A DNA stretch of 64,000 nucleotides from Acinetobacter sp. MB5. Its GTDB lineage: Bacteria; Pseudomonadota; Gammaproteobacteria; Pseudomonadales; Moraxellaceae. Of this stretch, positions 7,913 through 16,025 are shown one piece after another. The notes beneath the pieces were generated by a model. The model had not been told where the DNA came from, made no database searches, and saw only the letters and a program-made list of their open reading frames with translations. Positions within the stretch are counted from its first letter, which is position 1; every line of letters starts with the position of its first letter. A program made the translations under genes and the position numbers. The DNA lies in contig NZ_POVU01000002.1 in NCBI RefSeq assembly GCF_003261585.1, positions 186,001 through 250,000 on the forward strand, given 5' to 3'.

Positions 7913-8821
7913 TTATGCCTGTGCCAAAAGTTTTTTAGCTTGCTGATACTGTCGAATGCCAGAACCTACACCAAGCTCAGCTTTGGGTAATAACATGCTG
8001 TAGGCACGTTTCTCCTGTTCACATTGATCAACCATTGCCATCATCATGGATAAACGCACTTCATGCATTGCACTTGGCATTTTGACATAGTCAATCATTT
8101 GAATTTGGGTATTCGGTTCCTGTTCAAATCGTTTTACAAACCAGCCCTGATCTCTCGCGACGTGCTTCCATGAAACACGCTGAAGCGTATCTCCATCTAC
8201 ATAATTGCGAAGATCATGAAACTCATCTAAATTTTGCTGCTGATGTTGATGACTCAATTTACTTTCGCTGGAAATACTGACAGGTTGCGGTGCAACCCAG
8301 ACCTGATGCTGAAAATACAGATACGTCCACGCCCTCACCACACCAAAGGGATAAGTCGCCTGAATACGACAGCGTGGTAATGGATAAAGACCACGGTTTT
8401 TCGGATGCAGACTGATGTGTATGTCTTGGCTTTGCTCTTTCATCAAGATACACAACGTTTGCTCTGCAATCTGAATTCTTAAAAATCTTGGGCTGGCTTT
8501 ATTTTGCTGTAACCTCAACCGCAGAACAAAAGGCTGATCGACTTGCCCAACGTCATCATCATTCAGCAATTCAATCTTCAATCCATGCAGTTGCTTAAAT
8601 GCCAAATAAAAACTCATGGCAAGTATCGCACTCACCAAGAAACACAAACTTAAAACCAAGTTATTAGCATAATTCACCCCTGCAACAAAAGTGAGTAAAA
8701 TCAACACGCCATATAAAACGCCATCACGGTGTAAAAACACCAAAATATCGCGTTGCTTAATTTTCTTTTCAGCCTGCATTTCAAAGCGTCGACTCATCCA
8801 CGCTACTATTCTCTGACGCAC
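7913..8821 (-). CDS. DUF58 domain-containing protein
   Basis: 302-residue protein with two closely spaced N-terminal membrane segments (about residues 33-75), then a cytoplasmic DUF58 region carrying the family signature: DEFHDLRNYVDGD, then SWKHVARDQGWFVKRFE around residues 200-230. The GTG start at 8821 has AGGA six bases upstream. It is the middle gene of the MoxR-DUF58-transglutaminase operon; in such operons DUF58 proteins are thought to be partners of the MoxR AAA+ ATPase. Family call firm, molecular role unproven. Confidence 0.9.
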   Translation of the reverse strand: MRQRIVAWMSRRFEMQAEKKIKQRDILVFLHRDGVLYGVLILLTFVAGVNYANNLVLSLCFLVSAILAMSFYLAFKQLHGLKIELLNDDDVGQVDQPFVLRLRLQQNKASPRFLRIQIAEQTLCILMKEQSQDIHISLHPKNRGLYPLPRCRIQATYPFGVVRAWTYLYFQHQVWVAPQPVSISSESKLSHQHQQQNLDEFHDLRNYVDGDTLQRVSWKHVARDQGWFVKRFEQEPNTQIQMIDYVKMPSAMHEVRLSMMMAMVDQCEQEKRAYSMLLPKAELGVGSGIRQYQQAKKLLAQA

Positions 8822-8846
8822 GCGTTATCCTATTTTAATTTTGTTA

Positions 8847-9800
8847 TTAATAATTGACTGGTACGCGTTGCATGAGCTGCTGAGTCTCCAACTCGCTTAG
8901 TCCAATGCGATGGGCAGCTACAGCAACAAAAACAGCCTGTACATCATCCGTTGTTGCAAATGTCCGTTGCTGTACCAGTGCATAAGCCTGTGTGGCATTT
9001 TTCAAGGCAATCACACCACGCGTTGACAAGCCCTGTAAACCTGATCGGGTTTTCTCTGCTAAATCCAGAATATAGTCGAGTACCACATCACTCACCTCAA
9101 CCTGCTGACGCAACTGCTGCAATACAATTAAATCCTGAGCAGAAAAAACTTCTGGCAATTCGGACAACAAACTTTGACGACTTGGATCAGTCAATAAGGC
9201 CCGCTCAGCCGAACGCGATGGATACCCCAATGATAAACGCATGAGAAAACGATCCAGTTGCGACTCTGGCAAGGCATAAGTTCCACTTTGAAAAAGCGGG
9301 TTTTGAGTCGCAACCACCCAAAAAGGCTGGGGTAAACGATAACGTACAGCATCCAGAGTAACACCACTCTCTTCCATCGCTTCAAGCAAAGCACTCTGTG
9401 TTTTTGGACTGCTACGGTTAATTTCATCTGCCAGTAAAATCTGAGTAAAAATTGGGCCTTGTTTAAATTCGAATTGCTGACTTTTTTGATTGAATAAATT
9501 AATGCCAATCACATCACTAGCAAGCATGTCATTGGTGAACTGAATACGATTAAAACTTAAGCCAGCAAGCTTGGCTAATGCATGTGATAACGTTGTCTTG
9601 CCTAATCCAGGTAAATCTTCAAATAAGACGTGACCACCAGCCAATAAAGCGGTCAATGCCAGTTCAGTTTGCTGAGATTTATCTAGAATAATTTGATTAA
9701 TTTCATGTAAAAATTGCTTAATTTGAGGAAAAAAAATAGAGATCTGATCTTCAATATTACGTGTAGGTGCAATTATTTGTTTTTTATTCATTTCCCACAT
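8847..9800 (-). CDS. MoxR-family AAA+ ATPase
   Basis: 317 residues with Walker A (GLGKTT around residue 65), Walker B (ILLADEINRSSPKTQSALL, around 120-140) and sensor motif (VVATQNPLFQSGTYALPESQ), all hallmark MoxR sequences. It is a chaperone-like ATPase presumed to act on its operon partners, the DUF58 protein and the TgpA-type transglutaminase. First gene of the operon, followed by a 25-bp gap. Met4 (ATGAATAAA) is an alternative start. Confidence 0.92.
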   Translation of the reverse strand: MWEMNKKQIIAPTRNIEDQISIFFPQIKQFLHEINQIILDKSQQTELALTALLAGGHVLFEDLPGLGKTTLSHALAKLAGLSFNRIQFTNDMLASDVIGINLFNQKSQQFEFKQGPIFTQILLADEINRSSPKTQSALLEAMEESGVTLDAVRYRLPQPFWVVATQNPLFQSGTYALPESQLDRFLMRLSLGYPSRSAERALLTDPSRQSLLSELPEVFSAQDLIVLQQLRQQVEVSDVVLDYILDLAEKTRSGLQGLSTRGVIALKNATQAYALVQQRTFATTDDVQAVFVAVAAHRIGLSELETQQLMQRVPVNY

Positions 9801-9821
9801 AAATTATGCCTAAAAAAGTAA

Positions 9822-9851
9822 AAACGGTGCATGTTGTAACATACACCGTTT
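9822..9851 (-). terminator. Terminator of cstA-ybdD
   Basis: AAACGGTG and CACCGTTT arms extended by ATGTT/AACAT with one mismatch; on the minus strand it is followed by a TTTTTAC tract. Lies 30 bp past the ybdD stop and before the moxR start. Confidence 0.75.
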
Positions 9852-9882
9852 CATTCGTCATTCAAAGAATAACACTACCCAA

Positions 9883-10185
9883 TTAGCAAGGACATTTTTT
9901 CATGCCTGTTTTCGCGGATGGATAACGAACATCAACACAATAACGATAAAAAGTTTTGACATCCATTGGCGTCAAATCTGGATGATGCTGACGCATGTGC
10001 TCTAAATAGGTTGCATAATCTGGTACGCCAACCATTAGACGAAAACTTTGTTGTAATCGCTGCCAAAGTAATGCAATTTTTGACCAGTTTTTAGGTGAAA
10101 GAACCAAGTGCTTTTGCGACAAAATTGTCATCTTGATAATTTTCGCAACAACAGTTGTTCCCTGTTTAGCAAATTTCAGATTCAT
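9883..10185 (-). CDS. YbdD/YjiX family protein
   Basis: 100-residue protein of the YbdD/YjiX (DUF466) family. The C-terminal half shows the signature VGVPDYATYLEHMRQHHPD, then FYRYCVDVRYP, and it ends with the Cys-Pro-Cys tail. Members are usually about 65 residues, so there is an extra N-terminal stretch; an internal start is possible. It overlaps the cstA stop by four bases (ATGA), indicating translational coupling. In enterobacteria the small protein is encoded with CstA or BtsT and is thought to be an accessory factor. Confidence 0.85.
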   Translation of the reverse strand: MNLKFAKQGTTVVAKIIKMTILSQKHLVLSPKNWSKIALLWQRLQQSFRLMVGVPDYATYLEHMRQHHPDLTPMDVKTFYRYCVDVRYPSAKTGMKKCPC

Positions 10186-12302
10186 ACCGATTCTCCTGAA
10201 ACTCGTGCGGCTACTGGAGCAGCTTCTGTATCTGCATACTCTGCTGGCGCTTCATTTACCGTTGGTTTGTTGCTTGCTAATGCACGGCGAACCACACCAA
10301 TTGAAGCAAAAATCATCACCACGAGTACAACCATAAAAAACGCACACAATGCAGCATTAATATGATTAGACAACACAATGGTATGCATTTCTGCGAGTGA
10401 TTTTGCAGGTTTAAGTACTTCACCACGCGCAATTGCATCAGAAAATCTGTTCGCTTGTGCCAAAAAGCCAATTTTTGGATTGGTATGGAAGATCTTTTGC
10501 CAGCCTGCAACCATTGAGGTTACAACCAAGAAAACTGTTGGCAAAATGGTGACCCAAACATATTTCTCTTTTTTCATTTTAAAGAGAATAACCGTACCTA
10601 AAATCAATGCCATTGCTGCAAGCATCTGGTTTCCGATACCAAACAATGGCCAAAGTGAATTAATCCCACCCAAAGGATCAACCACACCTTGATACACATA
10701 GTAACCCCAGCCAGCAACCGCAACGAATGTTCCAACCAAGTTACCTAGAAAAGAACGAGTTGCTTTAACTGCTGGGATCAAAATTCCTACAGTATCTTGC
10801 ACCATAAATCGGCATGCACGTGTACCAGCATCAACAGCCGTTAAAATAAACAACGCTTCAAACAAAATTGCAAAGTGATACCAAAATGCCATCATCGAAC
10901 GGTTATTGAAGATATCGGACAGAATATGGGCCATACCAATCGCAAAAGTAGGTGCACCACCAGCGCGAGAAAGAACTGTTTTTTCACCTACTTCTTGTGC
11001 AAGTAAAGTTAATGATTCTGGTGTCACTACAAATCCTAGCGAACGAACTGCTTCGGATGCACTTTGAGCGTCAATACCCAGTAAAGCTGCTGGTGAGTTC
11101 ACTGCAAAATACACACCCGGATCAATTACTGTTGCGCAAATCAGTGCCATAATCGCCACAAAAGATTCCATCAACATACCACCATAACCAATCATACGAA
11201 TATGACTTTCGTTTTCAATCAGTTTAGGTGTTGTCCCACTCGAGACTAAAGCGTGGAAACCTGAGATTGCACCGCAGGCAATTGTAATAAATAGAAATGG
11301 GAATAAACTTCCAGCAAAGACTGGCCCTGTACCATCAACAAAGTGAGTGATCGCTGGCATTTTTAAATCAGGCATTGCAATCATAATCGCAACAGCTAAA
11401 CCCGCAATTACACCAACTTTTAAAAATGTAGATAAATAGTCACGCGGCGCAAGCAACAACCACACTGGCAAAACAGATGCAATAAATCCATAAATGACCA
11501 AACACCAAGTCAATTCTGTTCCAGACAAGGTAAATACAGGTCCCCAATATGGATGTTGGGCAACATCACCACCGTAGATAATGGCCATCATCATTAAAAT
11601 GAAGCCAATAATAGACACTTCAGCAATTTTTCCAGGACGGATAAAACGCATGTAAATGCCCATAAACAGCGCGATTGGAATCGTCATGGCAATACTGAAT
11701 AATCCCCATGGACTATTCGTCAGTGCTTTCACTACAACCAGTGCCAAAACCGCCAAGATGATAATCATCACGCCCAAAGTACCAAGCATGACGATAATGC
11801 CTGCAAAAGAGCCCAACTCTTGTTTTGCCATTTCACCCAGTGAACGACCATCACGACGAACTGAGATAAATAGTATCAAGAAATCTTGTACAGCTCCCGC
11901 AAGAACCACGCCAACTAACAACCAAATTGTGCCAGGTAAATATCCCATTTGGGCCGCGAGAATTGGACCCACGAGTGGGCCTGCGCCTGCAATAGCTGCA
12001 AAATGGTGTCCAAACAATACATACTTATTGGTGGGAACATAATCCAGACCATCTGATAAACGATAGGCAGGTGTTAAACGCTTAGGATTAAGTTCAAAAA
12101 TATTGGTTGCGATATAAAGACTATAAAAGCGATATGCAATGCTATAAACACACAGGGCTGCTAGAACCAGCCATACGGCATTGACATTTTCTCCACGATT
12201 AAGCGCTAACATTCCGAAGGATACTGCGCCGATAATCGCCACTAATATCCACATGATTTTTGAAGTAAAAGACATTTTACTTTTATATTGATAACTGTCC
12301 AT
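10182..12302 (-). CDS. cstA: CstA carbon starvation protein / pyruvate transporter
   Basis: Large inner-membrane transporter of the CstA family (about 706 residues from the ATG at 12302), with many hydrophobic segments and the family signatures FGHHFAAIAGAGPLVGPILAA in pieces (HHFAAIAGAGPLVGP) and SGFHALVSSGTTPK. E. coli CstA and its relative BtsT are linked to pyruvate or peptide uptake under carbon limitation. I chose the ATG at 12302 because GAGG stands six bases before it; an upstream start at 12341 has no such site. Coupled to ybdD downstream. Confidence 0.93.
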   Translation of the reverse strand: MDSYQYKSKMSFTSKIMWILVAIIGAVSFGMLALNRGENVNAVWLVLAALCVYSIAYRFYSLYIATNIFELNPKRLTPAYRLSDGLDYVPTNKYVLFGHHFAAIAGAGPLVGPILAAQMGYLPGTIWLLVGVVLAGAVQDFLILFISVRRDGRSLGEMAKQELGSFAGIIVMLGTLGVMIIILAVLALVVVKALTNSPWGLFSIAMTIPIALFMGIYMRFIRPGKIAEVSIIGFILMMMAIIYGGDVAQHPYWGPVFTLSGTELTWCLVIYGFIASVLPVWLLLAPRDYLSTFLKVGVIAGLAVAIMIAMPDLKMPAITHFVDGTGPVFAGSLFPFLFITIACGAISGFHALVSSGTTPKLIENESHIRMIGYGGMLMESFVAIMALICATVIDPGVYFAVNSPAALLGIDAQSASEAVRSLGFVVTPESLTLLAQEVGEKTVLSRAGGAPTFAIGMAHILSDIFNNRSMMAFWYHFAILFEALFILTAVDAGTRACRFMVQDTVGILIPAVKATRSFLGNLVGTFVAVAGWGYYVYQGVVDPLGGINSLWPLFGIGNQMLAAMALILGTVILFKMKKEKYVWVTILPTVFLVVTSMVAGWQKIFHTNPKIGFLAQANRFSDAIARGEVLKPAKSLAEMHTIVLSNHINAALCAFFMVVLVVMIFASIGVVRRALASNKPTVNEAPAEYADTEAAPVAARVSGESV

Positions 12303-12547
12303 GCTATTCCTCGCCTGCTCTACGATCAACAGTGCTTGCATTAGGACTTAATTTATATTTCCATAAAAATTAAAAATCTAAAAACCATAAATAAGCATTA
12401 TTTTCTATGATTCATACTGAAACTTATGCCATTTTTTTATTTTAAGATTTTCCTTATATATGAAATATCCATTAATTCCAGTCGAAGTAATTACAATTCC
12501 TTGTGACTGTACACCCCATATTATTATTTTGATCTACGACTTTGGCA

Positions 12548-12577
12548 TAAAAAAAGGGATGAACATGTTCACCCCTT
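12548..12577 (-). terminator. Terminator of efp
   Basis: GGG.TGAACA and TGTTCA.CCC form a stem with one mismatch; on the minus strand it is followed by seven T residues. It lies 25 bp beyond the efp stop. The remaining spacer 12303-12547 contains no gene. Confidence 0.85.
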
Positions 12578-12601
12578 CAATCATAGCGGATTGTTTCGCT
12601 A

Positions 12602-13171
12602 TTATGCACGCTCTAAATAATCGCCAGTACGAGTATCTACACGAATGCTTTCTTCTTGCTGAACGAATAATGGAACACGTACAACTGCACCTGTTTCAAG
12701 TTTCGCTGGTTTACCACCTGTACCCGCAGTGTCACCTTTAACACCTGGATCAGTTTCAACAATTTTCAATACAACGAAGTTCGGTGCACTTACTGTTAAT
12801 GGAACACCATTAAACAACATTACTGAACATTTTTCGTTTGAATCGTCTTTTAACCATTTTGCAGCATCGCCCATTGCAGTTTTATCTGCAGCGATCTGTT
12901 CAAAAGATTCTGGATCCATGAAGTGCCACATTTCACCATCGTTGTACAAGTAGTCCATTTCTACTTCTACGATGTCAGCAGCTTCTAAAGAATCACCCGA
13001 TTTAAATGTTTTTTCTAATACTTTACCAGTTTTCAGGTTACGTAATTTAACACGGTTAAATGCCTGACCTTTACCTGGTTTTACATATTCGTTTTCCATG
13101 ATTGAACATGGGTTACTATCAAGCATGACTTTTAAGCCTTGCTTAAACTCATTTGTAGAATAATTGGCCAT
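12602..13171 (-). CDS. efp: Translation elongation factor P
   Basis: 189 residues, the usual EF-P length (E. coli 188), with KOW-like domain and two OB folds. It rescues ribosomes stalled at polyproline. The loop [11 protein letters not shown] carries Lys34, the residue that is beta-lysylated in enterobacteria. I chose the ATG at 13171 (MANYSTNEF); an upstream GTG at 13180 abuts the ribosome binding site GGAG. The gene diverges from epmB, which makes the beta-lysine donor. The C-terminus ends [11 protein letters not shown] as in the family. Confidence 0.97.
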   Translation of the reverse strand: MANYSTNEFKQGLKVMLDSNPCSIMENEYVKPGKGQAFNRVKLRNLKTGKVLEKTFKSGDSLEAADIVEVEMDYLYNDGEMWHFMDPESFEQIAADKTAMGDAAKWLKDDSNEKCSVMLFNGVPLTVSAPNFVVLKIVETDPGVKGDTAGTGGKPAKLETGAVVRVPLFVQQEESIRVDTRTGDYLERA

Positions 13172-13209
13172 GACTGGCACACTCCAAACTTACTAACTTA
13201 AACTGATTA

Positions 13210-13224
13210 ATGCTAGACTAGCAT
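13210..13224. promoter_or_regulatory. 15-bp perfect palindrome between efp and epmB
   Basis: ATGCTAG-A-CTAGCAT lies in the 70-bp gap between the two divergent start codons, 39 bp from efp and 18 bp from epmB. It could be an operator or part of overlapping promoters; no regulator is known to me for this site. Confidence 0.4.
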
Positions 13225-13241
13225 TATTTTTGACACGTAGC

Positions 13242-14258
13242 ATGATAAACTATTTGTACCAAGAGCAAAACTGGAAAACGCAACTCAGTGAGTTAATCAC
13301 TGATCCCAAAGAGTTGCTCGACACTCTACAGCTCTCAACAGATCAATTATTATCAGGGGCAATCCTAGCTTCTGAAAAGTTTAAATTGCGTGTTCCTCGT
13401 GCGTTCGTCGGAAAAATGAACGTTGGCGATCCTTTTGATCCACTTTTATTACAAGTTCTCCCCCATCATCTCGAATTAGAAGAACACGAAGGTTTTGTCA
13501 CTGACCCACTGGGTGAAGAGCAAGCAAACCAGTTACCTGGTGTTTTACATAAATATCAATCCCGTTTTTTACTCACATTGACTGGTGCGTGTGCAGTTCA
13601 CTGTCGCTACTGTTTCCGTCGGCACTTTCCGTATCAAGAAAACCTACCTAAAAATGATGACTGGGTTCAAATCAAACAATATTTACTTAATCACCCAGAT
13701 ATTAATGAAGTCATTTTGAGTGGTGGAGATCCACTGACACTCACCAACCAGAAACTGGCGCTTTGGCTTGAACGCTTTGAGAGTTTACCTCAATTAAAAA
13801 TTCTGAGAATTCATTCTCGAGTGCCTATTGTTATTCCTAGTCGGATTGATAATGAATTTATTTCCTTATTAGAAAACAGTAGGCTACATACTGTACTGGT
13901 GCTACACTCTAACCACGCTTCGGAAATTGATGACTACACCATACGCCAGTTACATAGATTAACTGAAAAACAAGTCACGGTTCTCAATCAAGCTGTATTA
14001 TTAAAAGGAGTTAATGATTCTGTCGAAAAACTAGAGGCATTAAGCTATCGCTTGTTAGATGCGAGAGTAATGCCTTATTACTTACATGTCTTAGATAAAG
14101 TCAAAGGGGCTCATCATTTTGATTTAGCAACTGACTCAATTGATCAGCTTTACATAGAATTACTCGCAAGATTGCCTGGGTATTTAGTACCGAAACTGGT
14201 TAGGGAAATTGCGGGAGAAAAAAATAAAACACCTTTGTATGGAATGCCTATTGTTTAA
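13242..14258 (+). CDS. epmB: EF-P beta-lysylation protein EpmB (lysine 2,3-aminomutase)
   Basis: 338-residue radical-SAM enzyme that converts (S)-alpha-lysine to (R)-beta-lysine, which EpmA ligates to EF-P Lys34. The cluster motif CAVHCRYCFRR (CxxxCxxC) lies near residue 120, followed by the aminomutase segment EVILSGGDPLTLTN. The ATG at 13242 gives MINYLYQEQNW; a TTG twelve bases earlier is less likely. It diverges from efp, direct support for the role. No epmA gene is in this window. Followed after 9 bp by the PilZ-like gene, so the three may be co-transcribed. Confidence 0.93.
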   Translation: MINYLYQEQNWKTQLSELITDPKELLDTLQLSTDQLLSGAILASEKFKLRVPRAFVGKMNVGDPFDPLLLQVLPHHLELEEHEGFVTDPLGEEQANQLPGVLHKYQSRFLLTLTGACAVHCRYCFRRHFPYQENLPKNDDWVQIKQYLLNHPDINEVILSGGDPLTLTNQKLALWLERFESLPQLKILRIHSRVPIVIPSRIDNEFISLLENSRLHTVLVLHSNHASEIDDYTIRQLHRLTEKQVTVLNQAVLLKGVNDSVEKLEALSYRLLDARVMPYYLHVLDKVKGAHHFDLATDSIDQLYIELLARLPGYLVPKLVREIAGEKNKTPLYGMPIV

Positions 14259-14267
14259 TGGTGACGT

Positions 14268-16025
14268 ATGACAACAATAAATCAGAGTGACTTTTTTACA
14301 GCTCCGATTGAACAATATCGGACTGAATTAAGTTTTTGCGCAGCAAATGTTAAAGGCATTCAAGAATGGCTTTTACGTTTACCTTCAATTCATTTAGGAG
14401 ATTCATCAAAATCTCTGCTGAATGCTGTCATTGAAATTCTAGAACTTAAATGTGAAGAGCCTCTACGCTTTGAGTTAATCCAAAGCTTACATTTGTCATT
14501 AGAGCAAGTTCTTGGAACTTTAGAAAAATATTTCCTTAGTGATGTTGCATCCGTCATGAATCACAATGAATCGATTGTAGAGCTTGCTCAGCAATTTCGC
14601 TGTTACATGGCACGTACTTATATCCATATTGCATTTGAATCCCACGCTCAACTCATTTCCAAACAATTTTCACTTTTCGCTTTTCGTCAGAAAAAACAGC
14701 TTCAAGATATTCGCAGTTTAAGCACTTACTATGCTTTACAACAATTAAGCTTATTAAAATTTCAACAACAGGTGCTTTACAAGAGTAGTCTGGTTGGTCA
14801 ATGGCGTATTGGTCACCAGCTCTTTATTTTGGCTGAATATAATGATTTTCATCTTGAAGATATTAACTATTTACATGGATCAATTAATCAGCTCACGAAT
14901 ATTTACCAAGTTTACAATCAAATCAATCTGTTAGACATTCTAAATACACATCAAATTCGCCCGATAGAAATTCAATCCTTATATCAATGTACATATCAAT
15001 GGGTTCAACTGCTTGAACTGACCAAAAAAGAATCTACAACATCTCGCTATATTATTGATCCAAATAAAGACTTCCCTCCTGTCCTCAACAACATGGAAAT
15101 AAAAAAAGGAAGTGACTGTTATTTTATTGAAACGCAAGCTTTACTCGATCATATTAATCTTGCCAACCTGCCACAAAACAGGAATATTTCCCCTACAGAA
15201 AAGCATTACTTAAGTTCATCCTTAATTTTCCACGTACAAAATGTACTGAACAACATCCCCGAACGTCGTTACGAACGATATGACTATATATCGACCATTC
15301 AATTAGCGTTCGGATTACAAAGTGCGCACTACTATCTTTCTCACGCAACACATTTTGAGGATACACTTCAATTAAACAGCAGAGTTCATTTACAGCAGAA
15401 CAATTCTAAATTTTTATCTGGCTGGAATGATGAACCTTCATCAAGTAACCATAAATCACTATATTCGGTACTTGATCAGGAAACTAAGCAAATTCATACA
15501 TGTACAGTCATGGATATCAGTATTAATGGATATCGTATTCGCTGGACGGGCGATGTCCCCAAACAGCTTCGTGCTGGAGAATTTATTCTAGTCCAAGAAA
15601 ATGCTCAAAGCCCTTGGCGTGGCGGGGTGATTCGCTGGTTAAAACAAGCTTCTACCAAGCATCTCGAATTCGGTATCGAAATTTTATCTCAAGACCTGAC
15701 GCCATGCGCTGTACAATTAAGTGGTGACCGCAATACTGTGCTCTATCACCATGCTATTTTACTGAGCAATCAAGTACTAAACAAAACTCATCTTTCTATT
15801 GTTGTGCCTGGTCATCAGACCTTTAAACCTCAACAAGGGATTAATCTGCGGCTAGATAATCAGCAGATTAAAATTTATCTAAACGATATAAAGCTCATTA
15901 GTCAAAGCTTTTCACAATTTGATTTCGAGCTATTAAATGACAATGAACAGGTTATACTTGAACAGTATATCCAGCAGCATGCTGAAACCATTAAAAAACA
16001 AGACGTGTGGGAAAGTCTAAAATGA
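14268..16025 (+). CDS. PilZ-like domain protein, 585 aa
   Basis: Soluble 585-residue protein. About 370 mostly helical N-terminal residues of no recognised family are followed by a PilZ-like beta-barrel region (about 400-475): CTVMDISINGYRIRW carries the DxSxxG half of the c-di-GMP motif, but I see no RxxxR before it, so nucleotide binding is uncertain. The stop overlaps the next start (ATGA), coupling it to a FimX-like protein. Such pairs act in type IV pilus control in other gammaproteobacteria, which is the inferred role here. It follows epmB by 9 bp. Confidence 0.7.
   Translation: MTTINQSDFFTAPIEQYRTELSFCAANVKGIQEWLLRLPSIHLGDSSKSLLNAVIEILELKCEEPLRFELIQSLHLSLEQVLGTLEKYFLSDVASVMNHNESIVELAQQFRCYMARTYIHIAFESHAQLISKQFSLFAFRQKKQLQDIRSLSTYYALQQLSLLKFQQQVLYKSSLVGQWRIGHQLFILAEYNDFHLEDINYLHGSINQLTNIYQVYNQINLLDILNTHQIRPIEIQSLYQCTYQWVQLLELTKKESTTSRYIIDPNKDFPPVLNNMEIKKGSDCYFIETQALLDHINLANLPQNRNISPTEKHYLSSSLIFHVQNVLNNIPERRYERYDYISTIQLAFGLQSAHYYLSHATHFEDTLQLNSRVHLQQNNSKFLSGWNDEPSSSNHKSLYSVLDQETKQIHTCTVMDISINGYRIRWTGDVPKQLRAGEFILVQENAQSPWRGGVIRWLKQASTKHLEFGIEILSQDLTPCAVQLSGDRNTVLYHHAILLSNQVLNKTHLSIVVPGHQTFKPQQGINLRLDNQQIKIYLNDIKLISQSFSQFDFELLNDNEQVILEQYIQQHAETIKKQDVWESLK

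Noticed and set aside
13230..13258. TTGACA at 13230 as a -35 element
   Set aside because: The matching -10 would fall inside the epmB coding region, after its likely start.
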